A DNA stretch of 64,000 nt from contig NZ_FUYS01000002.1 of NCBI RefSeq assembly GCF_900168055.1, forward strand, positions 372,888-436,887. Direction: 5' to 3'. Position 1 is the first letter of the stretch. Each line of letters opens with the position of its first letter. Under the pieces are notes generated by a model that was not told the origin of the DNA, did not search any database, and saw only the letters and a list, made by a program, of their open reading frames with translations. Source of the stretch: Parapedobacter luteus. GTDB taxonomy: Bacteria > Bacteroidota > Bacteroidia > Sphingobacteriales > Sphingobacteriaceae. Both the position numbers and the translations under genes were made by a program. This document shows positions 44,561 to 52,744 of this stretch, piece by piece.

Positions 44561-45286
44561 ATGGTGCGCATTGGCAATTTTTTCTTTAGGTACCGCAATT
44601 ACCTGTTCATCTTCCTTTACCTCGCCCTGTTTATCCCGTCGCCACCGCTATTCAGCGAGCGGGATTTCGGCCCCGATTTTTACTGGTACCCCTTGATCAT
44701 CGGGCTGGCGATTACCGTTATCGGACAGCTCATCCGGGGCATGACGATTTCGCTGGCATATATCGTACGTGGGGGCAAAGACAAAAAAGTGTATGCCGAC
44801 CGGTTGGTAACCAATGGCATCTTTGCTCATTGCCGCAATCCGCTGTACGTGGGCAACATCCTGATGTTGCTTGGTGTGGGCATTCTTGTCAATTCACTGT
44901 TGTACCTTTTGTTTTTTATTCCGCTTTTTTTATTTATCTATCAAGCCATTGTGCTGGCAGAAGAAAAGTTTTTGCGGCGTAAATTCGGCGTTGAGTTCGA
45001 GGCCTATGCCCAAAACGTGCATCGCTGGCTGATCAATCCGGTAGGGCTTGCCAAAACCATCTCCGGCATGCATTTTTTATGGCGGAGATGGCTCATCAAG
45101 GAATACAATACGCAGGTGGTCTGGCTCGTAGGCATAGCGCTGATCCTTTTTTTCAAGTACACCCACTGGCGTTGGGATGCCGCCACGCGCAATGGGTGGT
45201 TCATTGTAGTGCTGCTGACGCTGGCGGTCTACTACCTGACCGTGCGCTACCTGAAAAAATCCGGCAAGTGGGCGGTTGCTGCTTAG
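44561..45286 (+). CDS. ICMT/PEMT-like integral membrane methyltransferase
   Basis: A 241-aa protein with about six membrane helices. The central part contains GIFAHCRNPLYVGNILMLLG and AEEKFLRRKFGVEFEAYAQNVHRWL, the SAM-binding pattern of isoprenylcysteine carboxylmethyltransferase and phospholipid methyltransferases. An additional C-terminal pair of helices (about 185-230) is longer than the usual family. Substrate unknown; bacteria generally have no prenylated protein targets, so a lipid is more likely. It is co-transcribed with cmoA. Its stop overlaps the convergent Gfo/Idh stop by 4 bp. Confidence 0.85.
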   Translation: MVRIGNFFFRYRNYLFIFLYLALFIPSPPLFSERDFGPDFYWYPLIIGLAITVIGQLIRGMTISLAYIVRGGKDKKVYADRLVTNGIFAHCRNPLYVGNILMLLGVGILVNSLLYLLFFIPLFLFIYQAIVLAEEKFLRRKFGVEFEAYAQNVHRWLINPVGLAKTISGMHFLWRRWLIKEYNTQVVWLVGIALILFFKYTHWRWDAATRNGWFIVVLLTLAVYYLTVRYLKKSGKWAVAA

Positions 45287-46401
45287 CCCCTTAGTTCCTG
45301 CCGTTGGCCGGTTGCACACGCGGCATAGATGGCGTCCATGATTTTCAGGTCTTTCAAACCTTCCTCGCCATCCACCGGCACGACCGGTTTGTTGTTATCG
45401 AGGATAATGCCCGCCATCTCGTCCATTTGCAAGGTCTGGTGCGTCACATGAGGTTGGGTAAGCTCGCCCTTGTTTGTGCGGCCCTTAATGGGGCCGTATC
45501 CGGTTGAGGGCTGCAGCTCGGCAAAGCCCTTTTCGCCGTTGAGGAAAAAGCGGTCGAGGTAATTCATGTTGTATGTAGACAAGCATGACGCCACTGCGCC
45601 GCTGGGGAAGCCCAGCTGGAACTGGATGGTTTCGTCCACCCCCTCCTTGAATTTGGCGGTATCGGTTTTGGTTTCCTGTGCGGTGACCCACACCGGCTCT
45701 TCGCCCACCATGTAGCGGGCACCGTTTACGGCGTAAATACCGATGTCCATCAGCGAACCACCTCCAGCCAATGCTTTGTCGAGCCTCCATTGGTTCGGGT
45801 CGCCGATGCGAAAACCGCACTGGCCCTGAAAGAACATGATTTTCCCCAATTCGCCCGCCTGCCGCATCCGGACCACCTCGAGTGTTTTCGGTTCGAAATG
45901 CATGCGGTAGCCTACCAGGAGTTTGACGCCGGCGTTAGCACAGGCATCCACCATTTCCTGGCCTTCTTTAGCGTTTAGCGCCATAGGCTTTTCACAGATG
46001 GCATGTTTCCCCGCTTTCGCCACGCGGATGACCTGGTCATGGTGCAGTGCGTTGGGCGTGATTACATACACCGCGTCGATGTCGGGGTTGTCCTTGATGT
46101 TATCAAAATTTTCATAGTTATAACGGCTTTTTTCCGGTACCTGGTACTTAGCGCCCCACTCCTGGAGCTTACCAGGCGTGCCGCTTATCAAGCCGGTTAT
46201 TTTTGCCCGTTTGCAGGATTGCATGGCCTCTGCCACACGAGAAGCGTATCCCCCGAGGCCCATCAGTGCCACCCGCAGTACGGGGCCTTGGCTGACGGGT
46301 AGGCGAAAGTCGGCATGGCCGAATGCATCGTATGACGACAAGAAAGGCATAGCTAAGGCTGAAGCAGCCAATTTTTGCAGGAAATCACGGCGTGAATTCA
46401 T
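45283..46401 (-). CDS. Gfo/Idh/MocA family oxidoreductase with Tat signal
   Basis: A 372-aa NAD(P)-binding sugar oxidoreductase-like protein. A twin-arginine signal (NSRRDFLQKLAASALA) suggests export already folded with cofactor. The Rossmann loop is ALMGLGGYASRVAEA, and the signature CEKPMALN and active site YRMHFEP are visible. This is a common type in Bacteroidota carbohydrate metabolism. The substrate is unknown. Two adjacent ATG codons (46404, 46401). Confidence 0.91.
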   Translation of the reverse strand: MNSRRDFLQKLAASALAMPFLSSYDAFGHADFRLPVSQGPVLRVALMGLGGYASRVAEAMQSCKRAKITGLISGTPGKLQEWGAKYQVPEKSRYNYENFDNIKDNPDIDAVYVITPNALHHDQVIRVAKAGKHAICEKPMALNAKEGQEMVDACANAGVKLLVGYRMHFEPKTLEVVRMRQAGELGKIMFFQGQCGFRIGDPNQWRLDKALAGGGSLMDIGIYAVNGARYMVGEEPVWVTAQETKTDTAKFKEGVDETIQFQLGFPSGAVASCLSTYNMNYLDRFFLNGEKGFAELQPSTGYGPIKGRTNKGELTQPHVTHQTLQMDEMAGIILDNNKPVVPVDGEEGLKDLKIMDAIYAACATGQRQELRG

Positions 46402-46548
46402 CATCGTATTTGTTTTATGGTTTTGTAATTTGATAAGGTAACAATACCGTAATCAGTTAGTTTGTCTTTAAGTTACATAGCAAACTTAATTAAATTGCCG
46501 CTAATATCCAAAGCGGCAAAATGACCCGCAGGGTCCCTGCGATTATCG

Positions 46549-46579
46549 TTGCATATCAAAGCAACTTTACCTAAGTTTG
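46549..46579 (+). promoter_or_regulatory. Promoter of the tandem SRPBCC gene
   Basis: TTG (46549-46551), exactly 20 nt, then a perfect TAAGTTTG (46572-46579). The leader is about 35-45 nt. Confidence 0.65.
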
Positions 46580-46623
46580 TAATACGTCGAGTTGGTTTCC
46601 CGGAACAACATTAACTTTTCATC

Positions 46624-47502
46624 ATGATGAACCCAAAACAACTGGTATTCGAGCAGACCTATGAAGCCCCCATTGAGCGGGTATGGCGGGCACTGACTGA
46701 TAAGGAGCAACTGAGCGCATGGTATTTCGATATAGCCGGTTTCAAGGCCGAGCTGGGATTTGCATTTACCTTCATCGGGAGCAAAGGGCATGAACAGTAT
46801 GTCCACCAGTGCCGGATTATCGAGGTAGATCCACCAAACAAACTATCTTACACCTGGGCCTATGAAGGGTATCCAGGCGAATCCATTGTCACCTTCGAGC
46901 TCGAATCCCCGGCGGAGGGACACACCAAGCTGGTATTGACGCATCACGGTATCGACACCTTCCCGGCAGAAGATGATGCCTTTTCGCCAGCAAACTTTAG
47001 TGAAGGCTGGACGTTTATTTTAAGCGAATCGCTCCGCAATTTTGTACAGGCCACGCCTTTTTCATTAGGTGCAATGATTCAGGCAGATAGAGCAACTGTA
47101 TGGCAGCTGATCCAACACCCCAACCGGCAATGGGGCGATGCTTTCGGCGGCGGGGCATTAGTGAATGACACTGACTGGCAGGTCGGTTCGCCCGTGATCT
47201 GGACAGACCTGGAAGGCCGCATCGGTGCCCGGGGGGTTGTCACCGCCCGGCAGGAGCAAGACACGCTGGAAGTAACGTTTTACGATGATATCGACCCCGT
47301 TCCCGGCGCGCCGTTGGGCGACTACATCGAGCGCTTCAGGCTTTCAGCAAACAGCGATGGTCAAACTGGGCTTACCGTTGAGATAGCTGGACTGCCCAAT
47401 ACCTATATTCCCTCGCACAAAGAAATGTGGGAAAAAGCGTTGCAGCTAATCAAAACAACAGCAGAGCGAAAATCGGCCGACGGGCCGGCACAAACGAAGT
47501 AA
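46624..47502 (+). CDS. Tandem SRPBCC (AHSA1-like) protein
   Basis: A 292-aa protein made of two START-like/SRPBCC domains. The first (about 5-145) has the AHSA1/Activator of Hsp90 pattern (EQTYEAPIERVWRALTDKEQLSAWY; SEGWTFILSESLRNF); the second (about 150-285) repeats the pattern with ADRATVWQLIQHPNRQWGDAF. Most AHSA1 proteins have one such domain. The pockets bind hydrophobic ligands; no ligand can be predicted. Start ATG 46624 (a second one follows at 46627). Confidence 0.85.
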   Translation: MMNPKQLVFEQTYEAPIERVWRALTDKEQLSAWYFDIAGFKAELGFAFTFIGSKGHEQYVHQCRIIEVDPPNKLSYTWAYEGYPGESIVTFELESPAEGHTKLVLTHHGIDTFPAEDDAFSPANFSEGWTFILSESLRNFVQATPFSLGAMIQADRATVWQLIQHPNRQWGDAFGGGALVNDTDWQVGSPVIWTDLEGRIGARGVVTARQEQDTLEVTFYDDIDPVPGAPLGDYIERFRLSANSDGQTGLTVEIAGLPNTYIPSHKEMWEKALQLIKTTAERKSADGPAQTK

Positions 47503-47532
47503 ACGGGCCGTCAGCAATCAAACCACAGCAGC

Positions 47533-48072
47533 ATGAATGCAATAATCGATGCGGTCTTAGCATTCGCAACGAACGCCCACGAAGGGCAAACGCGTAAGTA
47601 CACCCCAGAACCCTACATTTCACATCCCATCCGTGTGATGGAGCGCTGCAAACTTCATACAGACCGTGCCGCTATCCATGCCGCGGCTTTGTTGCACGAT
47701 GTGTTGGAAGATACCGCGGTGGATGCAGCGCAGCTCTCCAAGTTTCTCCATGGCCTTATGCCCGAAAGCATGGCCCGGGAGACGATGACCTATGTCGTGG
47801 AGCTGACTGATGTTTATATCAAAAAGGACTACCCGCAATTCAACCGCAAAACGCGTAAACAGCTGGAGCTTGATCGGCTGGCCAATATTTCGCCAAATGC
47901 ACAGACGATCAAATACGCCGACATCATTGACAACGCATCCGAAATCGCCGTGCACGATCCGGATTTCGCCCGCGTGTTGCTTTCGGAGTATCGCCAGGTA
48001 CTCAAGCGCCTGGTCGAGGGCGATAGCGCGTTGTACCGGCAGGCGGTAAAGGCAGCATCGTCTTTATCGTAA
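47533..48072 (+). CDS. HD-domain hydrolase related to RelA/SpoT hydrolases (MESH1-like)
   Basis: A 179-aa single HD domain. It carries the family motifs HEGQTRKYTPEPYISHP (about 15-31), the metal HD in ALLHDVLEDT, and KYADIIDNASEI, equivalent to KLADRLHN in (p)ppGpp hydrolases. No synthetase or TGS domain is present, so it could hydrolyse (p)ppGpp or another nucleotide. It follows the SRPBCC gene by 30 bp. Its stop overlaps the convergent haemoglobin gene by 9 bp. Confidence 0.85.
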   Translation: MNAIIDAVLAFATNAHEGQTRKYTPEPYISHPIRVMERCKLHTDRAAIHAAALLHDVLEDTAVDAAQLSKFLHGLMPESMARETMTYVVELTDVYIKKDYPQFNRKTRKQLELDRLANISPNAQTIKYADIIDNASEIAVHDPDFARVLLSEYRQVLKRLVEGDSALYRQAVKAASSLS

Positions 48073-48459
48073 AGGTTTTGATGGATGGTGGCGGTAATAA
48101 GTTATTTTAGATAAAAACATCGCAGCCATCTTTTCCGCGCGCCATTTAACCTCTTCCGCTTTTTCACCCTCAAAAAGGCTATCCACCGTATCGCGCCACA
48201 GTCCCAGCCAGGTGTTGAAGTGTGCTTCTTCAATAGGTAGAGGAGCATGCGGCGGAAACGGGCTGCCACCATACGTATGTTCACCCAGTAGAACGGTTTG
48301 CCAGAAACGGTACATCTTGTCCAAATGTTCCGGCCAGCGGTCCTGGATGGCGTTGTTGAAGACCGGGCCGATAAGTGCATTGTGCCTTACCATTCCGTAA
48401 AACGTATCGACAAGCAGCCGAATGTCTGCGATTGTTTCAATATCTTTCCTATTGCCCAT
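48064..48459 (-). CDS. Group III truncated haemoglobin
   Basis: A 131-aa 2/2 haemoglobin of the trHb group III. The proximal histidine is in IEEAHFNTWLGLW and the distal region LVDTFYGMVRHNALIGPVF is characteristic. It may deal with NO or sulfide or help in microaerobic metabolism; the role is not established for group III. Followed on the same strand by nothing in an operon; convergent with the HD gene. Confidence 0.9.
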   Translation of the reverse strand: MGNRKDIETIADIRLLVDTFYGMVRHNALIGPVFNNAIQDRWPEHLDKMYRFWQTVLLGEHTYGGSPFPPHAPLPIEEAHFNTWLGLWRDTVDSLFEGEKAEEVKWRAEKMAAMFLSKITYYRHHPSKPLR

Positions 48460-48528
48460 TTGCCAGGTAAATATAACACATTTTACGGAGATTTCCTTAT
48501 GCGGGCGTTCGTTGTTTCATCGGTGGCG

Positions 48529-50961
48529 CTATTGGACATCCAAATTCAATTCGACCGGCTTTAACCACGGACTGGAAAGCCTTACGGTCACCGTGCCCGG
48601 TTCGCGGGTGGTTTCGATATATGCCAGCAACCGGCCATGGTAAGCGTTGTGGACATTATCGGTATAATCACTCATGTCGGAGTTGTTGCTGCCTTCCAGC
48701 CCCAGCAGTCTTGCGGGGCCTTCTATTTCCACGGTGATTTTGTCGTCCGAAATCATCACCGGTATTCCGTTTTCGTCGGTTACGCCGATGGTTATGTGTG
48801 CGACATCCCGATCCGCGCTTAACACCGAGCGATCGGCACTTGCCGTAAGCTGGTATGGGCGGTTTGACGTATGGATGGCATAGCGAGCAGCTTCGGCGCC
48901 TTCATTTAAGCCTATGGCTTCCAGCTTGCCGGCGCGGTAGGGGATGTCCCAATAATATACGCCGGTTTCCTCATCAAAGCTGGGCGGCGTACCCAGCTGC
49001 GTACCGTTTAGCACCAGCTGCACATCAGCACAGTTGGTGTAGCTGACCACCCTTACTGTATCGCCTTCGGCATAGTTCCATATCGGCCATGCATCTATTG
49101 ACGTCTGCTGCCGTCCGCGGTGGCGGAGTGGGTAGGTGCCGATATACACCATGGGGTCTTCGGCCCATAGCGACTGCCGGTAGTAGCCCCTCGGCTTGAT
49201 AAACCCGCCAAAGTCGAGCAATCCGGAATAAAATCCCCGAGACGGCCATCTTCCTGACTCGCCGAGGTAGTCAATACCGGTCCACAGAAACTGGCCGAAT
49301 ATATAGTCGTTGTCACGCACAGCTTTCCACGCATTTAAATCATGCCTGTTTTCGCTGCCGTAAATGATGCGTTCGGGGTACGTGCGGTGGTCCTCTTCAT
49401 AGCGGTTTTCTGTATAATTATAGCCCGCCACATCCAACGCATCCGGGTAACCGGTATAATTTGACATCACCACGCCTGCCAGGGCAGCAGTGACGGGCCG
49501 TGACGTGTCGTGCTCCTTGACCACCGTTACCAATCGCTTGGCAATATCGCCCAGTTCCATGGCATCGGGCCGGTCCGGCTGATAGCCGCCATAAACCTTC
49601 TGTCCGATAGTAGCGCCGTCAAGTACAGGGTGCGAATACGGGTCGTTGGGGTAATCGACCTCATTGCCGATACTCCACAGGATGATGGAAGGGTGGTTTT
49701 TGTCACGCAGCACCATGTCGCGCAGGTCGGTTTCTCCCCATTCTTCGAAATTCGGCGCATACCCATCGAAGCCGGGCGTACCGACGTTCCAGCCCTCAAT
49801 CCATTTCCGCTTTGGATGCCTCCATTCATCAAATGCTTCGTCCATGACCAGTAATCCGAGCTCATCACAGAGGTCATATACATCCGGCGCTTGTGGGTTG
49901 TGGCTCATCCGGACGGCGTTGCAGCCAAGCATTTTGAGGTTTTTCAGCCGCCGTTGCCACACTTGCCGGGGGACGGCCGCACCAAGAACGCCAGCATCGT
50001 GGTGTATGCAGACCCCCTTTAACTTCATCCACTCGCCGTTGAGTGCAAACCCCTTGTTGGCGTCAAACGTCAAGGTACGGATACCGACCGTGGTGGCCAT
50101 TTCGTCGATCGTATTTCCCTGTCGGACAATGGTGGTTTGCAGGGTATACAGGTTGGGGTTATCCACAGACCATAGGCTTGGAGACGGCACGCGCATTTCC
50201 TGTGCAATAGCTGCTACACTTTTTGCGGCGACCTGCTGCCGTTTTTGCACCTTTGCCACCGGCTTGCTGCTGCCTCGTTGGAATAATTCCTGTACGACGG
50301 TCACTTCCGCCGGCGCGTCGGTTGTGTTTTTCACCTTAGCTTCTACATCCAGCAAAGCCATATCCGTTTTGACATCTTTCGCAGCATAGCTTATCCCCCA
50401 AAGGTCGATATGCACTGGATTGGCATACGTCACGTATACATTCCGATAAATCCCCGAGCCGGTATACCAGCGCGAATCGGCATACCGGCTATGATCGACC
50501 TTCACCGCAATCGTGTTTTCCGTTCCAAAGTCGACATACGGCGTAAGGTCATATTGGAAAGACACATATCCATTGGGCCGTTTGCCCACAAGGTGTCCGT
50601 TTACAAAGACTTCACTGTTGTTGTATACCCCTTCGAAATAAATATACACCTGCTTACCTTCTTTATCAGCGGGTATATGGAGCTGTTTCATGTACCAGCC
50701 GATACCTCCGGGCAGGTACCCGGTAGCGCTGGCCAGCGTGGGGCTCAGCGGAGCTTCCACGCTCCAATCGTGCGGCAGATTTACCGGTCGCCAATTGTCA
50801 TCATCCCATTTGGCTGCAGCACCGCTATCGAGGTCGCCTTGGTGGAATTTCCAATCGTCATTCAAGCGTACCGATTGGTTTGACAGCTGCGCGCAAAGAG
50901 CGGCAGGCAGAAGCAGCGAAAGCGCAAGTGTGCTGAGCGAAAAAAGGTGTTTTATTTGCAT
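48529..50961 (-). CDS. Glycoside hydrolase family 2 (beta-galactosidase-like), secreted
   Basis: An 810-aa enzyme with signal peptide (1-24). The domains are: sugar-binding (about 28-185), Ig-like (about 190-298), TIM barrel (about 300-600) and a DUF4982 domain (about 625-695), followed by a C-terminal beta-sandwich (about 700-810). The acid/base is Glu434 in SIGNEVDY and the nucleophile Glu537 in IYGSENRH. GH2-DUF4982 architecture is usually beta-galactosidase, but specificity cannot be fixed. It is last in the PUL, 61 bp after susD. Confidence 0.92.
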   Translation of the reverse strand: MQIKHLFSLSTLALSLLLPAALCAQLSNQSVRLNDDWKFHQGDLDSGAAAKWDDDNWRPVNLPHDWSVEAPLSPTLASATGYLPGGIGWYMKQLHIPADKEGKQVYIYFEGVYNNSEVFVNGHLVGKRPNGYVSFQYDLTPYVDFGTENTIAVKVDHSRYADSRWYTGSGIYRNVYVTYANPVHIDLWGISYAAKDVKTDMALLDVEAKVKNTTDAPAEVTVVQELFQRGSSKPVAKVQKRQQVAAKSVAAIAQEMRVPSPSLWSVDNPNLYTLQTTIVRQGNTIDEMATTVGIRTLTFDANKGFALNGEWMKLKGVCIHHDAGVLGAAVPRQVWQRRLKNLKMLGCNAVRMSHNPQAPDVYDLCDELGLLVMDEAFDEWRHPKRKWIEGWNVGTPGFDGYAPNFEEWGETDLRDMVLRDKNHPSIILWSIGNEVDYPNDPYSHPVLDGATIGQKVYGGYQPDRPDAMELGDIAKRLVTVVKEHDTSRPVTAALAGVVMSNYTGYPDALDVAGYNYTENRYEEDHRTYPERIIYGSENRHDLNAWKAVRDNDYIFGQFLWTGIDYLGESGRWPSRGFYSGLLDFGGFIKPRGYYRQSLWAEDPMVYIGTYPLRHRGRQQTSIDAWPIWNYAEGDTVRVVSYTNCADVQLVLNGTQLGTPPSFDEETGVYYWDIPYRAGKLEAIGLNEGAEAARYAIHTSNRPYQLTASADRSVLSADRDVAHITIGVTDENGIPVMISDDKITVEIEGPARLLGLEGSNNSDMSDYTDNVHNAYHGRLLAYIETTREPGTVTVRLSSPWLKPVELNLDVQ

Positions 50962-51022
50962 GATTGAGTATTGTAAGTACTAAGAAGATGTTGCTTGTTT
51001 TTAATAGCCGTTTTTGTGTGAT

Positions 51023-52720
51023 TTAGTAATCCGGATTTTGTTCCAGTAGGTTATTTGAAGCCAATATTTCCTCCCTTGGTATAGGCAGCCAATAGTGCTT
51101 TTTCATAAAGCTCCTGCCATCCAGGGCAATCTTACGCTGATAGCTGAAGGTATCGCCGTTCCGCGTTATCTCTATACCGTATGCCGGTTCATTTTCCGTC
51201 TGCTCGGCAATCAGCCACCGTCTAACGTCATAAAACCGGTGTTCCTCGAAGGCCAGCTCAACCTGCCGCTCATTGCGTACCAAGGCACGGAATTGATCCG
51301 GACCCAACCCGGTAGGCACGTCCGGCATTGCCACGCCGGCGCGCGAGCGGATAAGGTTTACGGCCTCCCTGGCCGATAGCGTTGCTCCAGCAGGGACGGC
51401 ATCGGGCCCCACCAATTCGTTTGCCGCTTCGGCAAAGTTTAGCAGGATTTCGGCATACCTGAAGTAAATCCAAGGTTGAAGTCCCGCAATATTCCAGGGG
51501 TTATTGATGGGCATATCTTCATCCGTAAATTTCATCAGGTAATAGCCCGTCCGGCTGGTATTCCAGTTGGAGGGGCCATCGCGGCTATCGCGGCCGCCGG
51601 GCACAAAAGTTTCCACATTGCGGCCACGGTAAGGAGCACCGTTGTAGAGAATGGTTTGATAGAAGCGCGGATCGCGATTGAGGTAAGGCTGCTGTGGGTC
51701 ATACCCAGACCCGGCCTCGTCAATCGCCATGCCGTTAGCCATGCGGTAAGCATCCACCAAATTCTGCAAGGGTACATTCCCGCCCCAGCCATCGTAGCCG
51801 TTTGGTCCATTGGCGATTTCCATGGGCACATGGCGCGCACCGACGGTATAGTAGCGGGCAAAGATGATTTCATTGTCCGTAGAAGCCTTTTTGAACAGCT
51901 CCCGGTAGCCACCCTGAGAAATGCTGTACTTATTCAATGCCATGACCGCGGCGGCAGCATCCACGGCCTGGTCCCAGGTGCCCGTTTGGTAAAGCGGGCT
52001 GGCGGCATAGAGCGCCAGTCTCGATTTCAGCGCCAGTGCAGCACCCTTCGTAGCCCGGCCCAGCAGCCAGGCTGAACTGTTATCCTCCGGCAAGCCAGCC
52101 GCAGCCTCATCCAACTGCCCCAGCACGTACGACATACAGGAGGCAATGTCCTCCCGTCTAAAAAGCGCCGGATCCGTAAAATCGTCGTTCAATTGGTAGA
52201 CCTTATCACCGATTAGCGGTACTCCGCCATAGTTCCTGATGAGATCATGGTAGCGGAATGCCCGGATAAATTTAAGCTCAGCCACGAGGAGGTTTTTGCG
52301 CGCGGCGCTCATGGGTACCTGCTCGATGTTGGCCAGTGCAAAGTTGCATTCGCGGATACTTCGGTAACTTCGTTTCCAGAGTGTCCCGGCGATGCCTGTA
52401 TTTTCCGGCGAGAGCTGCCCACGTTGGATCAGCCAGGTATTGTCATCATTATTGTAGACCGATTCATCCGTCAGGGAAGACCACAGGGCATATTCAAATC
52501 CCCGGCCAAATCCCGGGGGAGTGCCTTCAGCCTCCTTGTCCGTAAGCCGCACCCCCATATACCGATTGATGACAAATGATTCAAATAGCACTGAGTCTGA
52601 TAATATCGCAGCATCTGAAACGCGGTCTGTCGGAACCACATCCAAAAAGCCCTTGTTGCAACCGGCGAGCATAGCCAATCCCAGCAGCAGTATGTTATGG
52701 AGTTTTTTAAACGTTTTCAT
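51023..52720 (-). CDS. RagB/SusD family nutrient uptake lipoprotein
   Basis: A 565-aa surface lipoprotein (lipobox LAGCNKG, Cys21) that captures glycans and caps the SusC barrel. The family N-terminus FLDVVPTDRVSDAAIL and TPR-like helical repeats, then the SusD C-terminal region (VRRWLIAE; FMKKHYWLPIPREEILASNNLLEQNPDY-type ending, seen near residues 535-565) are present. It lies 24 bp after the SusC gene stop, in the usual order. Confidence 0.95.
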   Translation of the reverse strand: MKTFKKLHNILLLGLAMLAGCNKGFLDVVPTDRVSDAAILSDSVLFESFVINRYMGVRLTDKEAEGTPPGFGRGFEYALWSSLTDESVYNNDDNTWLIQRGQLSPENTGIAGTLWKRSYRSIRECNFALANIEQVPMSAARKNLLVAELKFIRAFRYHDLIRNYGGVPLIGDKVYQLNDDFTDPALFRREDIASCMSYVLGQLDEAAAGLPEDNSSAWLLGRATKGAALALKSRLALYAASPLYQTGTWDQAVDAAAAVMALNKYSISQGGYRELFKKASTDNEIIFARYYTVGARHVPMEIANGPNGYDGWGGNVPLQNLVDAYRMANGMAIDEAGSGYDPQQPYLNRDPRFYQTILYNGAPYRGRNVETFVPGGRDSRDGPSNWNTSRTGYYLMKFTDEDMPINNPWNIAGLQPWIYFRYAEILLNFAEAANELVGPDAVPAGATLSAREAVNLIRSRAGVAMPDVPTGLGPDQFRALVRNERQVELAFEEHRFYDVRRWLIAEQTENEPAYGIEITRNGDTFSYQRKIALDGRSFMKKHYWLPIPREEILASNNLLEQNPDY

Positions 52721-52744
52721 AATAATGGTGTATAAGTATTAGAT

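Noticed and set aside
49664-50389. A 241-codon plus-strand frame inside the GH2 gene
   Set aside because: Antisense to intact GH2 domains, Ser/Arg-rich shadow sequence without homology.
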